From assembly GCA_046758065.1 (NCBI GenBank), contig JBHHZM010000165.1, forward strand, positions 1 to 5,953: a stretch of 5,953 nt of DNA, in the 5' to 3' direction. This document shows, piece after piece, positions 1-5,900 of the stretch. The notes beneath the pieces are model-generated. The model did no database searches, was not told the DNA's origin, and was given only the letters and a program-made list of their open reading frames with translations. The position numbers were made by a program, and so were the translations under genes. How positions within the stretch are numbered: the stretch's first letter is position 1; each line of letters opens with the position of its first letter. This DNA is from JBHHZM01 sp046758065 (lineage in GTDB: Bacteria > Pseudomonadota > Alphaproteobacteria > JAAXGF01).

Positions 1-498
1 TTCGACGACGACCACTATTACATGGGCGGAATCATGGCCGAGAAACTGCGTCGGGACGGCCACGAGGTGCTTCTGGTCACGCCCGCCGCCGACGTCTCCA
101 ACTGGACCCACCACACCTTGGAGCAGGGCCGCATCCAGACCCGGCTGCTGGAGCTGGGAGTGGAAATCGCCGCCCACCGCAATCTGGCCGCCGCCGGCGA
201 CGGCGAAGTGGAACTGGCCTGCGTGTTCACCGGCCGCCGCCGCCGCCGCCCTTGCGGGACGGTGGTCATGGTGACGGCGCGACTTCCCGAGGACGGCCTG
301 TATCACGAGTTGACCGCAAACCGCGAGGCCCTGGCGCAGGCCGGCATCAAGTCGGTCACCCGGATCGGCGACTGCTTGGCGCCCGGCACCATCGCGGCGG
401 CGGTCTATGGCGGGCACCGCTACGCCCGCGAACTGGACGAGCCGGCGGTGGACGGGGTGCCGTTCCGGCGCGAACTGCCGAGGCTGGCGGACGCCTGA
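1..498 (+). CDS. Trimethylamine/dimethylamine dehydrogenase-type FMN/Fe-S flavoprotein, C-terminal fragment
   Basis: The reading frame is open from base 1 and ends at a TGA at 496-498, giving the last 165 residues of a protein whose start lies outside the window. It begins FDDDHYYMGG and continues with AEKLRRDGHEVLLVTPAADVSNW, then VVMVTARLP near residues 88-96 and GDCLAPGTIAAAVYGGHRYARELDE near 122-146. This order matches the C-terminal nucleotide-binding region of the trimethylamine dehydrogenase/old-yellow-enzyme fusion family, which in TMADH binds ADP. Family members oxidatively demethylate small amines and carry FMN and a 4Fe-4S cluster in the N-terminal part, which is not visible here. 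Related enzymes include dimethylamine, histamine and dimethylglycine (DgcA-type) dehydrogenases and 2,4-dienoyl-CoA reductases. The motifs favour the amine-dehydrogenase side, but the substrate cannot be fixed from this fragment. A run of five Arg codons lies at residues 79-83. The gene converges on betA, which would fit a shared role in choline or methylamine breakdown. Confidence 0.88.
   Translation, partial: FDDDHYYMGGIMAEKLRRDGHEVLLVTPAADVSNWTHHTLEQGRIQTRLLELGVEIAAHRNLAAAGDGEVELACVFTGRRRRRPCGTVVMVTARLPEDGLYHELTANREALAQAGIKSVTRIGDCLAPGTIAAAVYGGHRYARELDEPAVDGVPFRRELPRLADA
235..249 (+). repeat. (CGC)5 in-frame trinucleotide repeat
   Basis: Five identical CGC codons in a row encode Arg79-Arg83 of the flavoprotein fragment, just before the conserved VVMVTARLP strand. 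Flanking residues on both sides still match the family, so the frame is intact. Such a run is a potential slippage site, and its length could vary between strains in steps of one residue. Confidence 0.8.
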
Positions 499-508
499 CC
501 GTCGCGCC

Positions 509-2179
509 TCAGCGCTGCGCGGTCTCCCAATGCGGATGGATCCAGGGTTCGAGATTGGCGGCGGTGCACGGCGGGCGGCCGAGAATGTGATCGCTCGCCT
601 TCTCGCCGATCACCAGCGACGGACCGTTGAGGTTGCCGTTGGTGATGCGCGGGATGATCGCGCTGTCGGCGACCCGCAGGTTCTCGACGCCGATCACCCG
701 GCATTCCGGATCGACCACCGCCATGGGATCGTCGGCCGCTCCCATGCGGCAGGTGCCGCAGGGATGATACGCGCTTTCCACTGCATCGCGAATGAAGCCG
801 TCGAGATCGGCGTCGGCCTGAACCCCGTCTCCCGGTGCGATTTCACGGCCGCTGTAAGGCGCCATCGCCGGTTGGGCGAAAATTTCACGGGTCAGGCGGA
901 TGCAGGTGCGGAAGTCCCGCCAGTCGTCGTCGTGCGCCATGTAGTTGAACAGAATGCGCGGCGGTTCTTTCGGATCGCCGCCGCGGATGCGCACCCAGCC
1001 CCGGCTCTTCGAACGCATCGGCCCGACATGGGCCTGAAAACCGTGCGCCTTCACCGGCGCCTTGCCGTCGTAACGGATCGCCACGGGGAGGAAGTGATAC
1101 TGGATGTCGGGATACTTCACGCCGGCCGTCGAGCGTATGAAGGCGCAGGATTCGAAGTGGTTGGTGGCGCCGAGCCCGGACTTCGACACCAGCCATTGCG
1201 CGCCGATCAGGGCCTTCGCGAACAGGTTGAGGTGCTTGTAGAGCGTAATCGGTTGCTTGCATTCCTGCTGGACGTAGATCTCGAGATGATCGTGCAGGTT
1301 CTCACCGACGCCGGGCCGGTGAACGAGAGTGTCGACCCCGGCGTCCTGCAGCAGCGCGCCGTCGCCGACACCCGAGAGCTGAAGGATCTTGGGCGAATTG
1401 ATCGAGCCTGCGGCCAGGATCACTTCGCGGCGCGCACGCGCCTGCCCGATTCGCCCCGCCCGCTCGTATTCGACACCGACCGCCCGCTGGCCGTCGAACA
1501 CGATGCGACGCACGAACGCGCCCTTGAGAAGCGCGACGTTGCCGCGTTTCAGCGCCGGGGTCAGATAGGCGTTGGCGGCGGACCACCTGCGGCCCCGCCA
1601 GACCGTCATCTCCATCGGTCCGAAGCCTTCCTGCTTGCAGCCGTTGTAGTCCTCGGTGACTTGGTAGCCGGCGTCGCGCCCGGCGTCGATGAAGGCCTGG
1701 TAAAGCGGGTTGCGCCGCGAACCGCGCACCACGTGAAGCGGCCCCGCGGTGCCGCGCCAGCCCGCTTCGCCGCCGTGGGCGGTCTCCATGCGCTGGAAAT
1801 ACGGCAGGACGTGGCGGTGTCCCCACCCCGCAGCGCCCATCTCTTCCCAGGCGTCGTAATCGCAGGCGTGGCCGCGCACGTAGACCATGCCGTTGATCGA
1901 AGACGAGCCGCCCACCACCTTGCCGCGCGGACAGGCCAGCCGCCGGCCGCCGAGATGCGGTTCGGGCTCCGTCGCGTAGCCCCAATCGTAGTGGGACATG
2001 TTCATCGGATACGACAGCGCGGCCGGCATCTGGATCAGCGGCCCGGCGTCGCTGCCGCCGTATTCGAGCACCAGCACCCGGTTCGCGCCGTCCTCCGACA
2101 GGCGGGCGGCCATGACCGAGCCCGCCGAACCGGAACCGACGATGACGAAGTCGGCCTCGTGCGAGATTGTCCCGGTCAT
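509..2179 (-). CDS. betA: Choline dehydrogenase (GMC oxidoreductase)
   Basis: A 556-residue FAD enzyme, about the same length as E. coli BetA. BetA oxidises choline to betaine aldehyde, and can carry this on to glycine betaine, passing electrons to the respiratory chain at the cytoplasmic membrane (EC 1.1.99.1). Residues 11-20 hold the FAD dinucleotide motif VGSGSAG (G15, G17, G20), with E39 in VLEYGG as the likely ribose-binding acid. GMC signature 1 lies at 85-103 (RGKVVGGSSSINGMVYVRG). Signature 2 lies at 258-272 and fits the pattern fully (G258, S259, S262, P263, S269-G272). The catalytic His is H472 in YHPCGTCRMG. N518 in GNLNGPS is the probable catalytic partner. BetA-typical stretches such as YETEPEP-like 69-74, NHFES 340-344, QYHFLPVAI 360-368 and FNYMAHDDDW 411-420 favour choline over a generic alcohol substrate. 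The ATG at 2179 is 12 nt after the stop of the small lipoprotein gene, with a weak AAGAG Shine-Dalgarno at 2189-2193 overlapping that stop. No betB, betI or transporter gene is in the window. Confidence 0.93.
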   Translation of the reverse strand: MTGTISHEADFVIVGSGSAGSVMAARLSEDGANRVLVLEYGGSDAGPLIQMPAALSYPMNMSHYDWGYATEPEPHLGGRRLACPRGKVVGGSSSINGMVYVRGHACDYDAWEEMGAAGWGHRHVLPYFQRMETAHGGEAGWRGTAGPLHVVRGSRRNPLYQAFIDAGRDAGYQVTEDYNGCKQEGFGPMEMTVWRGRRWSAANAYLTPALKRGNVALLKGAFVRRIVFDGQRAVGVEYERAGRIGQARARREVILAAGSINSPKILQLSGVGDGALLQDAGVDTLVHRPGVGENLHDHLEIYVQQECKQPITLYKHLNLFAKALIGAQWLVSKSGLGATNHFESCAFIRSTAGVKYPDIQYHFLPVAIRYDGKAPVKAHGFQAHVGPMRSKSRGWVRIRGGDPKEPPRILFNYMAHDDDWRDFRTCIRLTREIFAQPAMAPYSGREIAPGDGVQADADLDGFIRDAVESAYHPCGTCRMGAADDPMAVVDPECRVIGVENLRVADSAIIPRITNGNLNGPSLVIGEKASDHILGRPPCTAANLEPWIHPHWETAQR

Positions 2180-2191
2180 CGCATGTCACTC

Positions 2192-2752
2192 TTAAAGCAT
2201 TTCGATCGAATCGATCAGGCGCTCCACCTCGGGCATGTACTTGGGATAGTAGTAGGCGTGGGCGCCCGAGTAGATGATCACGTAGAGTTTCCCGTCGACG
2301 ATCGCGCCGGCGGCCATGCCGTCCATTTCGAGCCCTTCCGCCGACAGATAGCTGAACTCGAACCGGAACCCGGGAACGGCGCCGAACGATATCGGCCGCA
2401 GCCCGCTGGCTTCGACCCGGGCGATGCCGCTGGCGGCGATGCTGTCGATCAGGAACTCCATGACCTCGCTTTCGCTCATGTCCTTGCGGAAAACGGGCCG
2501 CTTCTCCTCGGGCCGGCCCGGTCCGAGCAGCGGATCGCCGTCGGCGAGCGCCTTGACGAAGTGGATCGCCTCGAGCGCCGGGCCGTCGACGGTCCAGGTC
2601 TCGAGCTTGCCTTCCGCCGACGCGCTCCAGGCGATGGCGGGTTCGACGGTAAAGGCCTCGCCGATTTTCCGTTTGCCGGGCTCGACCAGACTGTATTGCG
2701 CGCAGGCGGCAAGCCACAGGACGATCAGCAGGGCAACGATGCGTCGCGTCAT
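2192..2752 (-). CDS. Small putative lipoprotein, unknown function
   Basis: A 186-residue protein starting MTRRIVALLIVLWLAAC: a short basic n-region, a hydrophobic core and the lipobox LAAC, with lipidated Cys17. Ala follows the Cys, which by the Lol rule known from E. coli favours the outer membrane. The rest is a soluble periplasmic domain without Cys. I do not recognise a named family. The C-terminal half (about 128-186) has the pattern GFRFEFSY, an AAGAIVDGKLYVIIYSG strand pair, an aromatic YYYPKY turn and a closing RLIDSIEML helix. That layout recalls small PsbP/Mog1/DcrB-like alpha-beta lipoproteins, but this is only an impression of fold. I chose the ATG at 2752 because GAGG lies 6 nt upstream (2759-2762). 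An in-frame ATG at 2764 would add MRPR and overlap the protease stop as ATGA, and cannot be excluded. The gene sits directly after the M48 protease and 12 nt before betA, in an apparent operon. Confidence 0.8.
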   Translation of the reverse strand: MTRRIVALLIVLWLAACAQYSLVEPGKRKIGEAFTVEPAIAWSASAEGKLETWTVDGPALEAIHFVKALADGDPLLGPGRPEEKRPVFRKDMSESEVMEFLIDSIAASGIARVEASGLRPISFGAVPGFRFEFSYLSAEGLEMDGMAAGAIVDGKLYVIIYSGAHAYYYPKYMPEVERLIDSIEML

Positions 2753-2758
2753 TCTCGG

Positions 2759-2762
2759 CCTC
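2759..2762 (-). promoter_or_regulatory. Shine-Dalgarno GAGG for the small lipoprotein gene
   Basis: On the minus strand GAGG is followed by 6 nt (CCGAGA) and the ATG at 2752. It overlaps the TGA of the protease gene and the alternative ATG at 2764. The alternative start has no purine-rich site at a usable distance, so this site favours the shorter form with a compact 17-residue signal peptide region. Confidence 0.5.
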
Positions 2763-3927
2763 ATTCAAGCGTTGCGAGATACGATTCGATCATGCGCCGG
2801 TCGGAAGCGTCGGGCCGCGCCGCGAGATAGTCGCGGAACGCCGCCCGCGCCCGCGCGGGCTCGTCCACGCGCATGTAGACCAGCCCGCGTGAACGGTATG
2901 TCTCGGGCGGCGCGTCGCCGGTGCGAAGCGCGTCGTCGTAAGCCGCGAGCGCCCGCGAATCGTCCCATTCCTCGCCGCGCAGACGGTAGAGCTCGCCCCG
3001 GAAGAAATGGATTTCGCCGGGGTTCGATCCGGCCTCGAGCAGATGGTCGAGCACGACGCGGGTTTCGCCGAACTCGCGCTTGGTGAGTTCGTCGCGCAGC
3101 AGGCGGGCGCGTAACGGCAGGGTGATTTCGAGAAAACTGTCGCGACCGCGCGCGCCACCGGCGTCCAGTTTCCCGGCCAGTTCCCCGAGCGTGGCGATGC
3201 GTTCCTTGCTCGCCGGATGGGTGGTGAAGAAGAACGAGGGCCGGGGCTTGTCGGCGGCCTCCTGTTCCTCGATCAGCGCCTCCCAGACTTTCGCCGCCTC
3301 GCGCCCGTCGTAGCCTGCCTTGGTCATCAGTGCGAAGCCGATGTCGTCGGCCTCGCGTTCCTGATCGCGCGAAAAGGCGAAAACCGTGCCAAGCGCGACG
3401 AGCTGCGCGAGATCGCCGACGAACCCCGCGCCCGCCGCCGAGGTGAGAATGCGAAAGAACACCAGCGCATCGGACTTGCTGCGCAAGTCGCGCCACTGCG
3501 ACACCGAGTGGCGGCGCAGGTAATGGCCCGCCTCGTGACCGAGCACGTAGGCGAGTTGCGCCTCGTTCTGGACCCGGAGCAGCAGGCCGGTCCACACCTG
3601 CATGGTGCCGTTGGGCGCCATGCTGGCGTTGAAATGCGGCGTCTCGACGACGTAGATGCGCAGATCGCCGCAGTAATCGACGGCAAGTTTGCAGACGATC
3701 CCGCGCAAATAGTCGTTGAGCGCGGGATCGCGGACGACCGCGCCCGAGGTTTTCAGATTGGTTTCGAGCCGGTCCATCAGCCGCCACAGGCCAGCCTCGT
3801 CGCTGGCGGGCGCCGGACGCTCTCCCGGCGCGAGGTCGGGAAGCGCGCCCCGGCCGGTTCCGGGCGTCGCGCAGGAGGCGAGCCCGAGGGCGAAAGCCGA
3901 CAGGATCGCGACCAGAGCGGTTCTCAC
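2761..3927 (-). CDS. M48-family zinc metalloprotease lipoprotein with C-terminal TPR-like region
   Basis: A 388-residue protein. Residues 1-19 are a lipoprotein signal with lipobox LASC (Cys19, then Ala, suggesting the outer membrane). The M48 domain spans about 45-255. HEAGH at 131-135 gives zinc ligands H131 and H135 and catalytic E132. SRDQEREADDIG at 186-197 supplies the third ligand, probably E190. TTHPASKERI at 235-244 is the His-Pro motif common in BepA-type members. ASMAPNGTMQVWTGLLLR at 101-118 is the typical strand-helix before the zinc helix. C79 and C86 could form a disulfide in the periplasm. From about 283 the sequence is helical with repeat spacing (FFRGELYRLRG, ALAAYDDALRTG, YRSRGLVYMR, ARAAFRDYLAARP), as in two to three TPR units. 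Related E. coli proteins are BepA (YfgC) and LoiP, which degrade misassembled outer-membrane proteins; that role is inferred here. The start is GTG at 3927, overlapping the upstream TGA as GTGA with no clear Shine-Dalgarno, so translational coupling is likely. Confidence 0.9.
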   Translation of the reverse strand: MRTALVAILSAFALGLASCATPGTGRGALPDLAPGERPAPASDEAGLWRLMDRLETNLKTSGAVVRDPALNDYLRGIVCKLAVDYCGDLRIYVVETPHFNASMAPNGTMQVWTGLLLRVQNEAQLAYVLGHEAGHYLRRHSVSQWRDLRSKSDALVFFRILTSAAGAGFVGDLAQLVALGTVFAFSRDQEREADDIGFALMTKAGYDGREAAKVWEALIEEQEAADKPRPSFFFTTHPASKERIATLGELAGKLDAGGARGRDSFLEITLPLRARLLRDELTKREFGETRVVLDHLLEAGSNPGEIHFFRGELYRLRGEEWDDSRALAAYDDALRTGDAPPETYRSRGLVYMRVDEPARARAAFRDYLAARPDASDRRMIESYLATLE

Positions 3928-4652
3928 AGCGGGAAGTCGTTGAGCAGGTTGGCGACGGCGGCGCGCGCGGGCACGGGCTTGCGCAGGTCGCCGCTGCTGC
4001 TGATCAGCCGGTTGAACCAGACGATGTCGCCGCTCCCGAGGTCGACCAGCGAGGCGAAGCCGAGCTGCGTGCCGCCCCGAACGCCGACGCCAAGGAAAGC
4101 GGCGGCGAAGATCGCCGCGACTCGCCCGGAGCTCGCGTAGCTGTCGCGGATATAGACAAACAGCGCATAATCGGCCCCGGAGTCGGCGCCCAGCCGGCGA
4201 GCGCCCTCGCCGAGGCTCCAGTCGAAGCGGCCCTTCATGGTCGGCAGCTTGAGCCGGTCGACGTATTTATGCAGCAGAATCGAAGCCCCGACCACACCGT
4301 GCAGCTTGATGAGCTGGGTTTGGGCATGCGCCGCCGGCGATCCGTCGGCGGGCGCCGTGTAAGCGATGAGCCGAGCGTCGCGTTGCGCCAGGAATTCGCC
4401 GATCGCCGCCGTTGCATAACGGGTGGCGGCTTCGGACCATTCGGCCTTGGGTTCATAAAGCCCGGCGGCGGTGAGTTCGCTCAGCTCGATATCGGTCGGC
4501 ATGAGCAGCACGCTGGCGGTGCCTGCGGGCCGCGCCAACTCACCGACGCGCTTGAAGCCCGAAGTATTCGCGCAACCGGCGAGCGCGACCGCGACGATCA
4601 GAACGAAAAATACCCCGGCCCGCCGCCTTGTCCGGTTCCCACGCATTCGCAC
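3924..4652 (-). CDS. Putative lipoprotein, unknown function, upstream partner of M48 protease
   Basis: With a GTG start at 4652 the product has 242 residues. A basic n-region (RGNRTRRR, 4-11) and hydrophobic core lead to the lipobox LAGC with Cys27, followed by Ala. GTG is chosen because GAGGGGG lies 8 nt upstream (4661-4667). The ATG at 4646, two codons later, is 14 nt from that site and less favoured. The open frame runs further upstream, but without a signal peptide or family-like sequence. I recognise no named family. Visible features are VLLMPTDIELSELTAAGLYEPKAEW (48-72), LHGVVGASILLHK (117-129), GADYALFVYIRDSY (159-172), a small-residue hydrophobic stretch AAIFAAAFLGVGVRGG (179-194), ASLVDLGSGDIVWFNRL (200-216) and a closing AAVANLLNDFPL. 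The strand 'LVDL-x-tG-d-IVWfn' with a terminal helix before 'DFP' resembles CsgG/LpoB-like or GNA1162-like lipoproteins in layout, an inference only. The GTGA overlap with the protease gene suggests that the two proteins are made together. Confidence 0.82.
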   Translation of the reverse strand: MRMRGNRTRRRAGVFFVLIVAVALAGCANTSGFKRVGELARPAGTASVLLMPTDIELSELTAAGLYEPKAEWSEAATRYATAAIGEFLAQRDARLIAYTAPADGSPAAHAQTQLIKLHGVVGASILLHKYVDRLKLPTMKGRFDWSLGEGARRLGADSGADYALFVYIRDSYASSGRVAAIFAAAFLGVGVRGGTQLGFASLVDLGSGDIVWFNRLISSSGDLRKPVPARAAVANLLNDFPL

Positions 4653-4660
4653 GGCAATTT

Positions 4661-4667
4661 CCCCCTC
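4661..4667 (-). promoter_or_regulatory. Strong Shine-Dalgarno GAGGGGG deciding a GTG start
   Basis: On the minus strand GAGGGGG is followed by 8 nt and then GTG at 4652, an ideal spacing. The in-frame ATG at 4646 would leave 14 nt. It is the clearest ribosome binding site in the window and stands at the head of the lipoprotein-protease-betA gene set, consistent with a new translation unit starting here. Confidence 0.65.
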
Positions 4668-4717
4668 GCGATTTCCCTGATCGCCGAGCGCTTCCGGGCG
4701 CGCTGCGAAGCCGCCGC

Positions 4718-4750
4718 GGAGCGCCCGAGAATGCGGCAAAATACCGCTCC
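4718..4750. repeat. Inverted repeat between hpnA and the lipoprotein operon
   Basis: GGAGCG at 4718-4723 pairs with CGCTCC at 4745-4750 across 21 nt. A competing inner hairpin pairs GCGG (4733-4736) with CCGC (4744-4747) across a 7-nt A/T-rich loop. The two stems share bases and exclude each other. No T-run follows on either strand, so this is not a standard intrinsic terminator. It lies in the 127-nt gap (4653-4779) where a promoter for the lipoprotein operon would be expected. Chance pairing is common in DNA this G+C-rich. Confidence 0.3.
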
Positions 4751-4779
4751 TGTCGAGGCGCGCGCCGCCGCCTATCTGC

Positions 4780-5769
4780 TCAATCGAGGTAGCCGTTCTC
4801 GCGGTACCAGGCGACGGCGTCGCGCAGCGCTTCGATGGCGGGCCGCGGTGCGTAGCCCAGCGCTTCGGCCGCGCGCGCGTGCGAGAAAAACATCCGCTTG
4901 CGCGCCATGCGAATGCCGTCGACGGTGGCGAAGGGCTCTGTCCCGCCGATCCGCGCCCAGGCCTCGGCCAGATAGGCGAACGGCAGAACCACCCCGTGCG
5001 GCAGGCGGAGGCGCGGCGCCCGGCGACCGACAAGGTTTGCGATCGCGCCGAGGATCTCGCCGAGCGTCAGGTTCTCGCCGCCGAGCAGATAGCGCTCGCC
5101 GATCGCGCCGCGTTCGAAGGCCGCGAGATGGCCGGCGGCCACATCGTCGACGTGGACCAGGTTGAGGCCGGTATCGACGTAGGCCGGCATGCGCCCGGCG
5201 GCGGCCTCGACGATCATGCGGCCGGTCGGCGTCGGCCTGATGTCGCGCGGCCCGACCGGGGTCGATGGATTGACGATGACTGCGGGCAGACCCTGTTCGG
5301 CCACCAGTCGCCGGACCTCGGCCTCGGCGAGGAACTTCGAGCGCTTGTAGTCGCCGATCATGTCGGCCAGCGTCACCGGCGTGGTTTCGTCGGCCGGCGC
5401 GCCGTCGGGGTTGAGGCCGAGGGTGGCGACGCTCGAGGTATAGACGATCCGCGCGACGCCGGCGTCGGCCGCGGCGCGCATCAACTCGCGCGTGCCGGCG
5501 ACGTTGGCGGCGTAGATCTGCGCCGGATCGCGCGCCCACAACCGGTAGTCGGCGGCGACGTGGAACAGGGCGGAACAGCCCGCCAGCGCGGGCGCGAGCG
5601 AGGCCGGGGTGCGCAGGTCGCCTTCCACGACCTCGACCTCGAGACCGGCGAGATTGCGGCGGTCGCTCCCGGGACGCGCCAGCGCGCGCACGGCGTGGCC
5701 GGCGGCCAGCAGCCGGCGCAGCACCGCGGAACCGACGAAGCCGGTCGCGCCGGTGATCAGAACCGTCAT
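4780..5769 (-). CDS. hpnA: Hopanoid-associated NAD-dependent sugar epimerase (HpnA)
   Basis: A 329-residue extended short-chain dehydrogenase, full length for the family. The Rossmann NAD site GATGFVG is at 7-13, and VEGDLRTP (48-55) and FHVAADYRLWARDP (69-82) follow. TSSVATLG at 111-118 carries the catalytic Ser/Thr. YKRSK at 141-145 is the YxxxK motif (Y141, K145). NPSTPVGPRDIRPTPTG lies at 167-183, and MPAYVDTGLNLVHVDDVAAGH at 194-214. GERYLLGGENLTLGEIL (224-240) and MARKRMFFSHARA (288-300) are strongly typical of HpnA. Members sit in hopanoid gene clusters and are thought to act on a sugar nucleotide or in side-chain elaboration; the exact reaction is not settled. The ATG at 5769 places the Rossmann strand at residue 2, as usual for the family. 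No clear Shine-Dalgarno precedes it, but a 6-codon reading frame (5766-5786) ends in an ATGA overlap with this start. Squalene-hopene cyclase and other hpn genes are absent from the window. Confidence 0.9.
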   Translation of the reverse strand: MTVLITGATGFVGSAVLRRLLAAGHAVRALARPGSDRRNLAGLEVEVVEGDLRTPASLAPALAGCSALFHVAADYRLWARDPAQIYAANVAGTRELMRAAADAGVARIVYTSSVATLGLNPDGAPADETTPVTLADMIGDYKRSKFLAEAEVRRLVAEQGLPAVIVNPSTPVGPRDIRPTPTGRMIVEAAAGRMPAYVDTGLNLVHVDDVAAGHLAAFERGAIGERYLLGGENLTLGEILGAIANLVGRRAPRLRLPHGVVLPFAYLAEAWARIGGTEPFATVDGIRMARKRMFFSHARAAEALGYAPRPAIEALRDAVAWYRENGYLD

Positions 5770-5900
5770 GGCCGTTGGCGCCGCATGTCCGTCACGTTAA
5801 CCCGGACACCTCATCAAAGTCACGGGCGGCGCGCCCTACAAAAGGCGGTCGTGCGGCGGTTCGAAATTCCGTCGAAACAACGCCCGGAACGATGGGCTTT
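5770..5900. other. Intergenic leader region upstream of hpnA
   Basis: These 131 bp contain no convincing gene. On the minus strand I see no confident -35/-10 pair; the most A/T-rich parts are around 5838-5846 (CTTTTGTAG on the minus strand) and 5862-5880. A promoter for hpnA is expected here if hpnA is not co-transcribed with the gene that ends at about 5901. Confidence 0.4.
5786..5808. repeat. Inverted repeat in the hpnA leader
   Basis: TGTCCG at 5786-5791 and CGGACA at 5803-5808 form a perfect 6-bp inverted repeat with an 11-nt spacer containing GTTAAC. It lies 17-39 nt upstream of the hpnA ATG on the minus strand, where an operator or a leader hairpin could sit. The repeat also covers the first base of a short ATG frame starting at 5786. 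No bound factor can be named. Confidence 0.3.

Noticed and set aside
2201..2210. Palindrome TTCGATCGAA at the end of the small lipoprotein gene
   Set aside because: It lies within codons for the closing DSIEML helix and can be explained by the codons for Ser, Ile and Glu; no second copy or operator context was seen.
1302..2768. A 488-codon minus-strand open frame overlapping betA and the small lipoprotein gene
   Set aside because: It is an out-of-frame reading with extreme Arg content and no motifs; the overlapped frames carry the conserved FAD, GMC and lipobox signatures.
407..2830. An 807-codon open frame on the plus strand
   Set aside because: It is antisense to betA and the small lipoprotein gene, both of which have clear motifs. 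Its translation has no recognisable domain and is rich in Arg, Ala and His, as expected of a shadow frame in G+C-rich DNA.
3217..4140. A 307-codon plus-strand open frame
   Set aside because: It lies antisense to the M48 protease and upstream lipoprotein genes, which have HEAGH and lipobox motifs. It shows no domain of its own.
4653..5033. N-terminal extension of the 242-residue lipoprotein up to a start at 5033
   Set aside because: The extension overlaps hpnA in another frame, has no conserved sequence and would bury the signal peptide internally, whereas a strong Shine-Dalgarno supports the GTG at 4652.
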